A DNA stretch of 64,000 bases from Paraphysomonas bandaiensis (lineage: Eukaryota > Chrysophyceae), in contig CBFFRP010000297.1 in the NCBI GenBank assembly GCA_965644295.1, positions 744,001 through 808,000 on the forward strand, in the 5' to 3' direction. The notes under the pieces are model-generated. The model made no database searches. It was not told the DNA's origin and saw only the letters and a program-made list of their open reading frames with translations. The position numbers and the translations under genes are program-made. This document shows, piece after piece, positions 48,401 through 61,586 of the stretch. The first letter of the stretch is position 1. Every line of letters starts with the position of its first letter.

Positions 48401-51400
48401 ACTCCCACTTCATTCTAACAGTAACCTCTCTGGAAGAAATTACTTATCCCGCGATGTAGTTATTGGTGCACCAGTCACGTTGTTCAATGGTCTTCCATCT
48501 GGTGTAGATATACTTGTGTTTCAAGGCAAGCCTACTCGTCGGGCAGGTGTTCCAGCAACGGAGGAAGATATCAAATCGATTTTGAAATCCTGCCGGAGCA
48601 CCATTTTGTGGATTCATTCAGGGGAGATGATTCAATGTACTGACTTCCACTGTGCAGAGGATGTCACAGTGTGTATGCGTATACACTCCGTTTCTCTATC
48701 AGATACCAGCAATATGGTTAGCAGTAGGGGACACACCAGTCCTGTGAATTCTTGGAGTAGTATGGTGCTTGTACGCGGCTCAGAGCCTGAAGCTGATGAT
48801 TCGGATACAGGGCCTTGGGTTGACGACATAAACACGCTGTCTGGTAACAATGCACTGCTAACTCTGAAACTTTCAGTCACTGATAAGTCTGGGCATCGTC
48901 AAATCGATATCTTTGCGCCGTTCTGGGTAGCTACTTACTCTGCCCATAACCTTCACTTCCAACACCACCCCGATTATGATAAGGACGGGGTGCTTAATGG
49001 TACTGACGATGTATGTGCTGATCAGTCGATTGTTCCCCAGAGCTCAACTGCTGACAGTGATTTCGGTGGGGAAAGCATTCATCCTGCCCTGTTGGGATCA
49101 TATGGAGAGCATGCTGGTAGTAGCACGACAGGGGTAAGTAGTCCCAACGACATGCGTGTATTTTCTTTTAGTGGAGAAAGATTGCGTGAGGGTCACCATC
49201 TGCGTCAACTTTCTCCTAGTCCCATGGAATATGGCAACTGCAGTAGATCGGGTGCTCGAGATGAGGACGACTTAGGGCGACCGTATCGCGTGATGATGTG
49301 TGGTCTGTCTGTTGACGACAGAGAAGATCCCAGAGATAGAGAGACACATTTGAGACTTCGCATCGAGGAGTTTTCATGGAGCAAACGGTTTACGGTCACA
49401 CCTGGCCAGATGAATACCTCAGTCACAACAGTCTCTGCCAAGAGCTCGTCGAAGAACGCAGGAAAGAGCACAGCATCAAAACTCTTTGGAAGTGTCGATC
49501 CATTCGGAACTCCATCAATCAGTGATCAAGAAACCGAATTTGTGATCTCTACTAGTGTGTTAAAACCACCCTTTCAGCAAACTACACTTGTTGTCGTACG
49601 AGACAAATTTGTAGCTGTTAATATGATCGGGCAAGCGATGTGCATGCGGCAGTTCGGGTGCAATACTGTGTATGAGGCAGACCACACAGACGAAGTGTCA
49701 CTCTCTTGGCGTATCGATAAACCAAAACTTCTTCAGATCCGTTTAGCTGCCCATGGGTGGCTCTGGTCTGGAAGACTTTCTGTATCTTCCAGGGAAGCTG
49801 TTACTGTTCTTATGCGCAGGGGAAAGGAAGACGAATCCGTGTTTTTGATCGAGATTAATGTGGTGAACAAAGCGGGATGCACTCACATAATATTCCGTGC
49901 GGCAAATTTCTTTTCGCCTTATCGTATCGAAAACCGTACTCGCACTGCCTTAAGGTTCCATCAGTGCGGTGTACCGGACAACATCACTGTTCTGCGACCG
50001 TTCCACGCATGTTCGTATGCTTGGGATGAGCCAACACTTTCGAAACTGCTCTATTTTGAAAAGAATCGTAGTGTACCCACTTCCACAAGGTTAGGGTCTA
50101 GTGACTGGCTTCCACTTGGCAAATTTGCACTGGACCTACCTGATGGAAACAAACAAGGCAGTATTATGATAATGCTTAGTGGCGGAAGTGGCCGCGGGGG
50201 ATCTACGGCTCTCGAGGTTCGTTTGGACGAAGCAGGTCCTACAAGAGTACTTACTGTGCTGGAGGTCGTACCATCGCGAGTTCCCTCGCCGCGCCGGTCT
50301 AGACAGCGTTTTGATACATTGCCCCAATCACTACCCCCAACTCTCGCACTATCCCGATCCGCATCTGACTCAATGTCGCATCGACCTTGTTCGATCCCGT
50401 CGAAAGTTGAGCTCTCCATAGCACTCAGACGGTGTGGCATTTTCATATACGATCAGAGAAAGCACAGCCGAGCCCTGGAACAAGTGCTACTTCTATCTTT
50501 CGCTAACATAACAAGCACTTTTTCTCAGCGTGATGGCAATAGCGTAGTGTGTATATCTACTAGTCTTGATGGTGTGGAGGTTACAGGCGTCACATCTTCA
50601 GGCTCGGATGTGGCGATGCTGTACCGCGTAAACGATTGTGATATTCCATTCTTGTCCGTTTGTTTAGAGGTGGATACTAGACTTCCTCACGGTATTGTGA
50701 GTTTGCCACTTCTTGACATTGCATGTGCTCCAGTGGTTATTAACTTTGACGAAAATGTTATTCGTCGTCTCTCGTCTATGACATTGTTAGATGCAGCCAA
50801 CGTTAAGGAAGAAAATATGTATGGTGTTGATGAATATTCCAGAGATAGGAAACGCCTGGCTTCAGGCTATGTTAAGCACAATATAGCTATGGTACATGCT
50901 GGTAATAGAACTGAAGAGGTGTCGTCAATGGAAGCTGTTGCAATGTCAGATGCTATTTTGACGCGCGAGTTGGTGAACATGCAGCTGTCCAGACCGTCAA
51001 TTACTCCTCCTGTTAAGCTTTATGTATGCAACTTCTCACTTTCGGACATATCTTTGGTTGTAACTGCAAATGCGAATTTAATTTGTGGTCCTCTTGATCG
51101 TAATGGTGGTCCTGGTGGCATTCGTGCTATTTTACGGAATATACAGACCCTGGCTGCACTTTTCCTGCGGGTATGGGGACAATCTGTGATTAATTGTGGA
51201 AAAGTACCAGTACATATTGGTGCTATAAAAGTCGAAAAATACTTTGGAGGAGCGGATGGATTTGCAATGGCTATAGCGAATGAATACCAGAGTGTCGCGT
51301 TGTTGCAAACTACGGAGTTCATCACATCTCCAAGCGCCCTAGCCTCCTCTGCTTCTTATATCACTCGATATAGCACCGCATGTGCCCTCTCAACCGCAGG

Positions 51401-52385
51401 AAACATAGCAGAGCTCTGTCAGGTCATATTACAGTCTACCGGAGCAGTAGAAACCGATATGAAGCAGTCATACGATCAGAACTGCGGTGTGGACAACGAT
51501 AGTAGCTTCGTTTCGGATATGACCGTGAATTTAGTACGGAGCTCCACTGAAAAGTCTTGTCAGACCTTGGTCGATTACCCTAAAGGTTTTAGAGATGGTA
51601 TTTGGAAAGGTGTGTGTGGTCTGGTGAGTGCTCCAGTGAGGGGGTTGAACAATGGTGGAGTTACTGGACTTTTCGGAGGTGTGGCGCGAGGAGTTGTTGG
51701 GCTGGGCCTGAAACCTACTTATGGAATTCTCTCTCATTTCAGTAGTTCAATGCGCCACTCAACTGGTCTGCTACTAGCTGGTATGAAACACCCGGCCTTT
51801 TTCCGTGAAAGTGTGACTCCCCTTCTCACTACCGGAAACTCTGTTCCTGATAGGAGCGAAATTTCCCGAGCAGTGCACAAAATCACAGATGAATATATAC
51901 AAGAGGGACGTATGTCCATGGAATTCAGCGAAAGGTGTGTGTATTGCTCATCATGTCTCGTAGATGGGTACGACGCTGTCTTGGTGGCAACGGATAGTCA
52001 TATCGCTCTAGTGGATTCAAGGGGTGCGAATCATCGGCGCGGTCCCACTGTGAGCGGCATTTGGAGGGCAAGCACGGCAGATCTGTTCGCATATGAACAG
52101 CTCATATCGTTTCGTCCACTAGATGGGGCACGCGAGACTCCAATTCAGGCAGAAGCTTCAGTTAACCTAGACCTGGTCCAAGATTCGTCGGAAATAAATC
52201 ACTATGACACCTACTCTGGGAGAGACAGAACTCTTGTTTTGACTTTCATAGGTGAAGTGGAGCCTTCAACAGTATCTTGCCAGGTTACTTACAAGAGCGC
52301 AGAAGAGATGGGGCGGTTTGTTACACATGTTCTCTTACCAAATGCGCACTGTTTGTTACCCCGCAATTTTGTTGGCTGGAAATGA
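39459..52385 (+). CDS. VPS13: VPS13-family bridge-like lipid transfer protein (about 4,287 aa)
   Basis: Two exons, 39459-40406 and 40470-52385, with a 63-nt phase-0 intron. VPS13 proteins form long hydrophobic channels that move lipids between membranes at contact sites. The N-terminal chorein domain (LLSQILNELFEDDF ... G-G-Y-I-S-L-E-K-L-Q-L ... I-P-W) covers the first 90 residues or so. A coiled coil spans about 1110-1195, directly after an acidic tract. The SHR-BD/VAB region includes I-F-R-A-A-N-F-F-S-P-Y-R-I-E-N-R-T near 3455. The VPS13 C-terminal domain (P-K-G-F-R-D-G-I-W-K-G-V, G-L-F-G-G-V-A-R-G) is near 4020, followed by a PH-like tail. At 4,287 residues it is longer than most VPS13 proteins. 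Exon 2 has 11.9 kb without interruption. Confidence 0.95.
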
Positions 52386-53636
52386 GTATTTGAATACTGT
52401 TCACAAACAACACCTTGAGTATATTACTGTAAATAGTAAATAGTTAGTTTTTTTTGGAGTAACACTGGAAAGCCGTACTATATCTCGTAACACCAAGCAC
52501 CTAATTCTCGTTGAAGCAACGGTGCTATTTTCGACTGGAAAAGTAGTACAAGATAGATAATTCCATATAAATATTTCACATAACACTTGTATATCTATCC
52601 AGAGATAGAGTATGCTATCTATGCAGCTTGCGTTTTTGTTTAAACTACATGGCCACTCTACCGACCAATGTGCTGTAATATTATAATGAATTCACTCTAA
52701 CACTTAAAGGAGTTTAAAAGTAACTGGAGAGAGTATTACTAAGATCATACGTAATTCGTTTACTTGCTATGAAGTAACGGCTGATACTGATCGACAGGTA
52801 ATTCATCTGCGTTCACGGATGTTGCGAAAATGGAAGAAGGAAGATCAGTTACTCTTTAACAATTTTCAGCTAAAGGTATAGGTGCCTACGGAACATAATA
52901 TTTGGAAAGTGCAATAAAACCCGATTGTCGACGTAATCACAATATACAATGCGGCTGAAATGAGAGACAAGGTTAACACCTATCTCATAACAGCGGAAGG
53001 TGTTTTTCAACAGGATAAGCCTCCTACTATCTTAATGAGAGAACGCTTCGGCGATTCTCGTCCTTGAGGTAAAAGGAGTGCTGCACGGATGTGGACCAGA
53101 AAAAGTGTGCTATCAATGATTGCGATGGGAGAGATGAATGTGAAAAAATCCTATACTGGAGCAGCACGTAAAGAGTCCTCCGTGGTTTATACTATAATAA
53201 ATGTGTAAGCTGTATGCCCATTATCCTTCGTCGAAACGTTTTCTTCAGCACACACAGTATGTAGACTTATAATTGATAAAATATTTGAAATGGAAGAGCA
53301 GGTTAAGACATTGTGTAATGCGGGCACTCTTGGAATTATGTGGCGTGAGATTTAATTGAGAAAATTTGCAACAAGTTACATCCCAGTCGCTTCTATAAGG
53401 CTAATCACAGAGATGTGTTCGCTGATAGTAGGACTGAAAGATTTATCTGACGGAGTCCAACCTTAATTTCGTTTCGACCTGTCCCGAAAGTCATACTTAC
53501 CAGTACGCCGGTGAATTCTTTATGATAGATATTAAAAGCAACGATATTATTTTGGGCTTACCAGCTTTGATCAAAAGATTATAGTCATTCATGTGTGAGG
53601 TCATACAATATGCCCACGAGTTTCAATTAGAGGATG
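52386..53636. other. Intergenic region, no gene seen
   Basis: About 1.25 kb of AT-rich sequence downstream of VPS13. All frames are interrupted. It may be degraded retroelement sequence, but no motif is recognisable. Confidence 0.35.
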
Positions 53637-54487
53637 CTACTGAGGACCCACCTGCCCACCAAGTAAATTTCTTGGATCATCTTGATATACCGCCCCTTCA
53701 TCCTGCTCTCTTGGGGCCAAACGCATTCTTACTATTCTAGCCCAGTCATTGGCACTATTCCTTCCTCTTTGCACCATTCTTGTAGGTTGTAGATATTTGT
53801 TATGTGTCCCGCAAGTAGTCAATATTCAGCTAAACGCATCCTTCATGTCGCCTGTCTTTACCTCATCTATCAAGTCATCAATCCTGGGCAATGGAAATAC
53901 ATTGGACTTAGTTTTAGCATTCCGCTCCCAGCAGTCAATCGTCTGCAAAACGTGGCCATTTCCTCCTCATTTCTAGAATCCCAGATGACTTCCAGAGTAT
54001 GTTTTCCCCATTCATGAAAATATCGCTCATATTATCATACAGTACTGACACCATTGCTGATGCCCGTCCTGGTTTTGCATCCTCGACCTTTCCTACCCTC
54101 TCTTGCCAATCTTGGCTTTAGCGTTCTTAAACACACTTAGATCTCCGAATATATCCTTGGCCTTGCTATCACTAGTTTCTTATCGAATGTTTCAATCGCC
54201 GTCATCAGTCTTCTTCCTCTCAATCCATGACTTTTAGCTAGGTCCATCATAAGTCTTCCCTCATGGTGGAGAGGCTGCGGTATGATCCCGATAGATATCC
54301 AGAAGATCAATAAGCTCCGATATTGCTTCCTGCCTCCTCTGTTGTGTAGGTTATTCCATTCTAATCTCTGCAGATAATGTAGGTGATCTTCTGAACTCAT
54401 CCAATTCCATATATTTCTCCATTCCGCCGGAAAATCTTCTTGTAGGACATCCCGTACCTCAGCATTTTGTTTTTCTACTCCACCCAT
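53637..54487 (-). pseudogene. Degenerate retroelement-like frame, possibly gag
   Basis: Broken minus-strand frames at 54137-54487 and 53637-53822. The first (116 codons) is rich in charged residues and tryptophan (E-W-R-N-I-W-N-W-M, F-D-K-K-L-V-I-A) and could be a gag-type fragment. No zinc knuckle is visible. The assignment rests mainly on the neighbouring LTR elements. Confidence 0.3.
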
Positions 54488-54508
54488 TGACCCAATGTAT
54501 CTTATTGA

Positions 54509-54810
54509 TTGATCTCGTATCCTTACTCTTCCAAAACTTCTGAGATTCCGATGTCGCCTCCCAGAATTGTAATATACGACATTTTACCATTTAAGGAGTT
54601 CCAGATGGGGGATTTGTTTTTTAGAAGGAAGTGTCCGGTGAGAGTGTTCTCATCAGCGTCAGATAAGGAGAAATATAAGGAATGTATGAAACTACACCCT
54701 CTGTTTGAATGACCACATAGGGTGACTAAAAGAATTAATCCGGTCCTATATGAGATCCTGATTGATGGTAAACCTGCGAGGGTGCATGAGGGCCATATGA
54801 AGTAAGATCA
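54509..54810 (+). pseudogene. Ty3/gypsy integrase C-terminal fragment
   Basis: F-Q-M-G-D-L-F-F-R-R-K-C-P-V-R-V-F-S-S, a frame break, then P-H-R-V-T-K-R-I-N-P-V-L-Y-E-I-L-I-D-G-K, the typical end of a gypsy integrase. A homologous, differently damaged segment is at 58753-59010. It sits about 130 bp before an LTR-like repeat, as expected for the 3' end of an element. Confidence 0.65.
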
Positions 54811-54941
54811 TTACTTGAGGGACCAGATCATTATGCTAAGGGACTATGAAGTAGTGTAGGCTGTAGTATGAGATGAGACGTAGAGATTAGTCATGGTCAG
54901 ATCAGAAGATATGAGTAATAAAGGGCCAGATATAGGGTTGG

Positions 54942-55195
54942 AGTGTATCGGGACTATCCGTACATACGGATGTAACGGACGTTTATGGTAACTCATAAAG
55001 TATTATTCTGGTATACTTATGTTTTCTGTAGGATGATGTGGAGTAGGTAGTAAAATATGAAGGGATTTCTGGAAGCAGAAAACTAGCTATTTGTGACTAG
55101 GAAATCGCTTTTAGAATTAGTTATGGGAAAATAGGGACAAGGATACAGATTCTTAGATATGCAGGGTTTTGAGAGTTGCAAGAGCAATAAAGGCT
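54942..55195 (+). repeat. LTR-like direct repeat, copy 1
   Basis: Shares with 55664-55930 the run GGGACTATCCGTACATACGG, AACGGACGTTTATGGTAACT and GTGGAGTAGGTAGTAAAATA, and then diverges. Following the integrase fragment, it fits a 3' LTR of a first element. Confidence 0.72.
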
Positions 55196-55663
55196 ACAGT
55201 TATAGAAATCATGTATAACGTACGACATTATATCGCAGCTGCTTTTAGATATTTATGACCGTTGGGTGTGAATTACCACGGTATAAAACGACAGTCTCTC
55301 CACAGTCCTTATCTGAATATGGACTACATCAATAGCATGGTCATATCCCCTGCAAATACTTTGTTATCTGTTTTATTAGGTCATATGTCAGTGGCAAGTC
55401 ATCTTATCGTCCTTAGAACATCATCCAGATCTTGGTTAGATAGCATAACATGTTAGATGATATTTACAGGGATAATAAGGTGGACAAATTGACTGAAATA
55501 TATTGATTGTATATGATTGTGTTTGTCAAAGATTATCAACTACTGGTTGAAGTACGCCTATTCAGTGTAGCAATATTGGGCATGACAAGTATGGGAGATT
55601 AAGGACGCTATTAAGGTGCAAGAATATGGAAGACGTAGAGGTAGATGACAGCTATGATCAGAG
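55196..55663. other. Sequence between the two LTR-like repeats
   Basis: No recognisable coding content; a 64-codon frame at 55262-55456 has no family pattern. It could be genomic sequence between two adjacent insertions or the remnant of a deleted element. Confidence 0.35.
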
Positions 55664-55930
55664 CTGGAGTGTACCGGGACTATCCGTACATACGGATGTA
55701 ACGGACGTTTATGGTAACTCATACAGTATTATTCTGGTAAACGTATGTTTTCTGTAGGATGGTGTGGAGTAGGTAGTAAAATATGAAGGGATTTCTATAT
55801 GACTATTTCTGAAAGTAGAAAGCTGACTCTTTATGGCTAGGAACCACTTCTAGAATTATCTATGAGAAAGTAGGATGAGGATATGAATTTTTACGTATAA
55901 CTGAGTTTTGAGAGTAACAAGAGTAATAAG
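55664..55930 (+). repeat. LTR-like direct repeat, copy 2
   Basis: Second copy of the repeat at 54942, in the same orientation and about 720 bp downstream. It precedes the gypsy pol remnant at 56.2-59.0 kb and so fits the 5' LTR of a second element. No third copy was found after 59 kb. Confidence 0.72.
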
Positions 55931-58900
55931 TCAAGAAGCGTTTAGCACTACTTCCTACCTCATAGCCGATTCGACGACTTCGGATTGTCCACGCCCGGAG
56001 TCATTTCCTGCGGAATTATGGAGTTTAGTGGACTTGTCACAATGGAGTTTAGTTCAGGCTCGTTTTGATAAGTATACCCCTGACTTTTTCGAGAAAGTAT
56101 AGAATTGATTTTAACTAAGCTGAATATATATAAGTATATGAAGCAGTGCCGCTGCCATGGGTTACTTCCACAGATTCTACTGCTTCTCATCGTAATGAAC
56201 GTGATGTTTCTTGGCTCAAGCTCTGGTAAATATTGATGTCTTCTGTTTTCAGATCCAGATAACCCACAAAGAATTAAAAACCATAACGTTTACCATTGAG
56301 ACCACTGATGAAGTTCCAATTAGGGCGCGCTCAAGAAAATATTCATTGCTACAGCAAGTATTCTTGGTGGCCAAGACTGGCATCATGCTTAAGCAAAAGA
56401 AGTTGCAGCCCTCAACCAGTGATTGGAGTCATGGGTTGGTGTTGGTACCTTATTATGTTCGCATTCAGAAATTTCTGGACAAGTGGGGTCAAGATACGGC
56501 GCATGTAGAAATTTTAAAGTAACACCAATGGCCTGAGGTTGCCACATTTTTTCGGATATTTTTCCACTTCCCAGGATCGACGATTTCTTGGATAGTATCC
56601 CAGTAGGTACGGATCGATTCACTTCCGGTGGTATTGCAGATGCCTTTTTCTGTGTCCAACTCGATGCTGATAATTGGTTCAAAACTGCGTTTCGTAGGCA
56701 TAATGCGCATCTACAATATACAGTTTTGCTCCAAGGTTGGGTAAATGCACCCTCACATTTTAGTCGGGTAATCCAAATAACGTACGATGGAATGGATAGA
56801 TTTAAGGCCTCGGCCTATTTAGTTGATGTCTTGAATCATACTGGAGGTTTTCTGGATCATATTCATACACAGCAGTCGATATATGATCACCTTCAACCTT
56901 ACTTTTAATATTGAGAAAACTCATATCAATTATCGTGAGTAACGTTTCCTTGAGCATATTTTATCAAAAAAGAAGGGTCGATGTTCAGATCCTAAGAAGG
57001 TGGAAGCCATTGACAAACCGCTGACCCTACGGATGTTACTGATGTTCGACTTTTTCTGGGGAGTACTTCGTTTTATAGATAGGACATCCCTCAGTATGCT
57101 GATGTTGCTTTACCTCTTTTCGATCTGACGAAGAATAACGCCAATGCAAAGAATCTATGGCGCCATTCCATGGAGAAACTCAAATGAGCACTTCGAAAGG
57201 CTCCTGTGCTTCGCTTCTTGATAATTTCAAACCTTTTGTTATTCACCTGGATGTATCTAAAACGAAGCGGGAAACGGAGGGGTTCTCATGCAGCATGATG
57301 ACGGGCAGCTACATCCGGTGGAATATTTCAGCCGTAAGCTAGCTCCCGCGGAACACAACTATTCGACTACTGATTTAGAATATGTCAAGCCATTCGTGAT
57401 GACATTTTCCATCGCATATTTATCTCAACAGTGGTCAAAAGTTGAGGTGTATTTCAGACCACAACAGCTTAAAGTACATGGTACATTCATCAGTGACTGC
57501 GATGCTCAATCCACGTTTACTGGGCTACCTTATGAATCTCAATTCTACCGTTTTGCCCTGCATTATAATAACGGGGTGGAAAGTGTGGTTGCTGATATAT
57601 TAAACCGGCTTTGGCAAGTTGGTGATGTTCAGTCTGCTTCACGGGAGGAGCCGGTGGATCATTTTGGCCCTGTAGTTGCTAATATGAAGATCCCGATCTC
57701 ATTCGAACATGGGGTGCTGCAAAACGGCAATTGAGTAACTTAAAACGTCAGCCTGTTGCAGAAACGGAGGCTATGAAAAAAGTAAACACTCGTGCTCCCA
57801 AAAGTGATGATCATTGTGACGTGTTAGATACTAATTTACCGGTTTCATCTTCTACTAAGAGAGGGAATAATAGAAAGAAGTTTAGAATTTGGAAATTCTG
57901 TATTCGGAATCAAGCAACTTGCTCTATGAAAAGAGAGCACGGTCGGGTATTGTTGTACATAAATATATGTGTGATACACATCCGTATGCAGTTTGTGGAG
58001 AGTCTGGACTATGGCAGCTATCGGACCAATATCTGGTGGATCATCCTGTGGAGGACCCTGAAATTCAATGGCCCGCTAATAACGAAGGAATGGCCCAAGT
58101 CCAATATAATGATCCATAACTACATCCTATTTTCTTACGATTATCTACCTTACAGGATGGACACGAAAATTGAAATTGATGGTCTGATTTATAAATTGGA
58201 CTATGACTATGACTAAGATGAAGAGCAAAATATTTTGGTGCGCGAATATATCCAGGAAAATAAAGGAGTTGAGGTGTGGCAAATTTTTGTTCCACAAGTA
58301 CTAAGATATCAGTTTACGAAATATTTCTATGATGGCTGCGAAGATCCAGGAACCTTACGAATGCTGGAGACCATTAAACTGAGATATTTTTGGCCGTCCA
58401 TGCGAAAGGATATACAACAATATGTGTGTGTGTGCCGTGTAAACTACGGAAGAGTTATCAGATTAAACCGAAATTCCTGTCATGAAATATCCTGATGCGA
58501 AAACTCCATTATCTCTAATATGTATAATACTACTGTATCATTTAGTACACCGTTCACTCCATATTATATGATGTTTGGTAGAGAGTGTCGACATCTATTG
58601 AGTATTTATTATATAATCAACAATCAGATTATCGTTTACCTGTACGACGAGATACCATAGAATCTGATTGGGTGGATAGTTTGTTAATATCTTTAGACCA
58701 ATCTTGGAACTATGCTACAGCTAAGGCTCAAAAGAAACATCTTTGACATAATATGGTGACACGCCGACCTCGAGAATTCAAGGAGTTCGATGCTGGGGAC
58801 CTATTCTTTAGAATACGACGCCCTGTTCATGTGTTTAAATCGACTGATGATGATGAGGATCGTATAAAATCAATGCCAAATTACAAGGATGATTTGAAGG

Positions 58901-59016
58901 AATCTATAAACTTTATTTATAGATTCTATAAAGTTATTCGGAGTCCAATACTTTATGATGATGATATTGAACGCAAGGAAGTCAGGATTAATGCGACTAA
59001 TATGAACCCATATTAG
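55908..59016 (+). pseudogene. Ty3/gypsy retrotransposon pol remnant
   Basis: Successive broken frames in pol order. Reverse transcriptase: H-G-L-V-L-V-P at about 56440, then I-D-D-F-L-D-S-I-P-V-G-T at 56580, A-F-F-C-V-Q-L-D-A-D and G-W-V-N-A-P-S-H-F-S-R to 56780, then A-Y-L-V-D-V-L-N-H-T-G where the catalytic Y-x-D-D is altered. RNase H: H-P-V-E-Y-F-S-R-K-L-A-P-A-E-H-N-Y (57306-57360). Integrase: L-R-Y-F-W-P-S-M-R-K-D-I-Q-Q-Y (about 58380), T-P-Y-Y-M-M-F-G-R-E (58558-58590), G-D-L-F-F-R (58795). Numerous frameshifts and stops show it is dead. Confidence 0.85.
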
Positions 59017-59658
59017 GATCGCAGTGAACTTCGTTCCGAGAATTAGTATGCGACTGCTGGGGGGGGTAGTACAATAACCAACTGCTAGGTTATTCTATAC
59101 TATGAGCTTTCTATTGTATATGCTTAAGCTTGTACATATTCCATGTTTGAGTATCGACTCTACTGAATAATATAACTATTATATGATATGCTTTATATTG
59201 AAATATACAATGATGTATAACAGAAGTAGATAAATAGGTAACAGATGTATAAAATGAAGACTAGCAATGATGTATGAATGTATGATGAAAACCATGATTG
59301 ATGATATTTACATGGCGTATTTATGATACACAAGGCTGGAGAATTCCGGTTTTTATATTCAGGCTAATAGAGGCGTATTGCCGAAAAAGATTTTTAGCCA
59401 CTCTTGGTATTTAGTGAAAGATACACTTCGTATTATTAGAGATAAAGATTGATCGCATAAACTTCACATGAAGGAAAAGGCTTAATAGTATGATAACAAG
59501 ACACGTTTGAACAGAGCGTTAGCACCACACACATGTGCGTATCTTGTACAGTAGCGTATCTTATATAGTTTGGTAATTATTCAATCCGTTTGATATTTCA
59601 TTGTATACATGTGTTGTATACACGTAAAGAGATATACGTGAATCAATGAATCTTAATA
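59017..59658. other. AT-rich region, probably including a copia 3' LTR (minus strand)
   Basis: No gene. Just right of it, ATTGAGGGGGAG on the minus strand (complement of 59659-59670) looks like a polypurine tract of the copia element, so the part immediately left (downwards from 59658) would be its 3' LTR. I could not define the LTR's outer end. Confidence 0.4.
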
Positions 59659-59918
59659 CTCCCCCTCAATGAAATATTCACATGACGTACATATATATAT
59701 GAGTATAGATGTATATATGTGGAGATAGTTCAACTGAGGGTAAAACCCACGAGTGGGATAGCAGATTGTGGATTACACTGATGTCAACATACAACATAAT
59801 CGTGGGAAACTCCGTAGATCTATGTCATCCATCGTTGCCTCTTGGTTGAGTTTTCTGTCGGTGGAATAGATACTCTTGTTCTTTTATTGCTAGCAGGTGT
59901 GTTGATGCCTCGCCCCCC

Positions 59919-61175
59919 CCCATTAGTGAATCCCGCAATCTGTAGAACGTGTTTGATGTGAGAGGTTTAGTTAGGATATCGGCCAGAACATTTGTAGGCT
60001 TGTAATCAACAATAATAGATTGCGAGGCGACATGATCTCATATGAAGTGATATCTGACGGCAATATGTTTTGTTCGTCGATGGTGTAAAGGGTTTAGACA
60101 TAGTTGAACTGCACCTTTGTTGTCACATCATATGGTTCTTGAATATATGGCATGTGAAAGCCCAACACCGAGAGTAGTGACCGCAGCCAAATAGGTTCTT
60201 GCCATGATGTTGATAATATCATGCAATATCGGGTCTAGTGCACACAGCAATATACATTAGTGATCCTATGAGTTCTTGTAAGGGATAAAATTTTGAACAA
60301 ATACTCGATTTTCTTGGGGTAGTCATTTATTTTCGGGGATGTCTATGTGGAAATTTGTTGTCATAGGATGACTATGTGGTTTACAGTCTTGCATGTTGAA
60401 TCTGTGGAGTAGATCTCGGATGTATTGGGATTGGTTTAACGTCGTGGTTTGATTCTGTAGATCCTGTTTGACGAATATCCCGAGGTAGTAATCTAGACGC
60501 CGAGATCATGAATATCAAATTTTTCTGCTAATGAATTCTTGAGTTGAGTGATGTCGGTCCTATTTTTGGCGGCAATAATGATATCATCAACGTCAACTGC
60601 CAGAATTATGAGTCGTCCATCGATTGTTTACTTGAAGATGCACGGGTCGGATACTAATCTGGTGAAACCACAGTCTAACAAATAAATTGTGCAACATTTG
60701 TACCAATTAAATCCGGATTGTTTGAGTCCGTATATGCTCTTTAGGAGTCTGAGGACCTTCCCGTTTGGAACATCGAGACCAGCGGGTGAATAGTTGTAAA
60801 TCTCCTCTTGGAGGTCCGCATTGATATAAACAGTGGAGAAATCTACCTGGTGTAGCTCCAACCCAAGAATGGTTGCTTGGGCTATAACGGTCCTCATTGT
60901 TGTGGCCTTGGTGACTGGGCTGTATGTTTCGTTGTAGTCTTTGCCCGCTACCTGGGAGAAACCTTGAGCCACTACCCTCGCCTTGAAAGTAACCTCATCT
61001 GGCTTGACCTTTATCCTAAACACAAATTTTCCTTTAATGATGTTGGAGTTAGAGAGCACTTTGATTTCTTTGTTGATGGCTCTCAGCCATTGTTCTTTGT
61101 GCCTGCCTGATAGTGCCTCCTCAACATTGTTAGGTGTGTTTGTCTTGTGCATGCATAATAATGTCGACATCATTC
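59919..61175 (-). pseudogene. Ty1/copia retrotransposon pol remnant (RT-RNase H)
   Basis: Minus-strand reverse transcriptase from 61175: G-R-H-K-E-Q-W-L-R-A-I, F-K-A-R-V-V-A-Q-G-F-S-Q, D-Y-N-E-T-Y-S-P-V, L-H-Q-V-D-F-S-T-V-Y-I-N-A, Y-G-L-K-Q-S. A stop at 60628 is followed by V-D-V-D-D-I-I-I-A-A-K at about 60575 (catalytic Y-V-D-D altered to D-V-D-D). RNase H remains are near 60130-59925: R-R-T-K-H-I-A-V-R-Y-H-F and N-V-L-A-D-I-L-T-K-P-L. No integrase or gag is present on this side; the sequence instead runs into a palindrome. Confidence 0.85.
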
Positions 61176-61586
61176 ACGTATAACTTTCTGTAAGTATCAC
61201 GTTTATCAGGTGTTTTGTGATGATACAGGTATCGTTTGTCAACATCACAATGATATATATTATACAATAAAAGGGTAATAGTAAGCGTATACAAACTTGG
61301 TGATAATATATATCATTGTGATGTTGACAAACGATACCTGTATAATCACAAAACACCTGATAAACGTGATACTTACAGAAAGTTATACGTGAATGATGTC
61401 GACATTATTATGCATGCACATGACAAATGTAGCGATGATAAAGATGTACCTAACACACCTAACAATGTTGAGGAGGCACTATCAGGCAGGCACAAAGAAC
61501 AATGGCTGAGAGCCATCAACAAAGAAATCAAAGTGCTCTCTAACTCCAACATCATTAAAGGAAAATTTGTGTTTAGGATAAAGGTC
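61006..61586. repeat. Large palindrome made from copia sequence
   Basis: Left arm 61006-61263 and right arm 61303-61586 are inverse copies around a 39-bp spacer. The right arm holds about 26 bp (around 61427-61453) absent from the left, and its reading frame (D-K-C-S-D-D-K-D-V-P-N-T-P-N-N-V-E-E-A) is the fuller version. Otherwise the arms are nearly identical. Confidence 0.9.
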
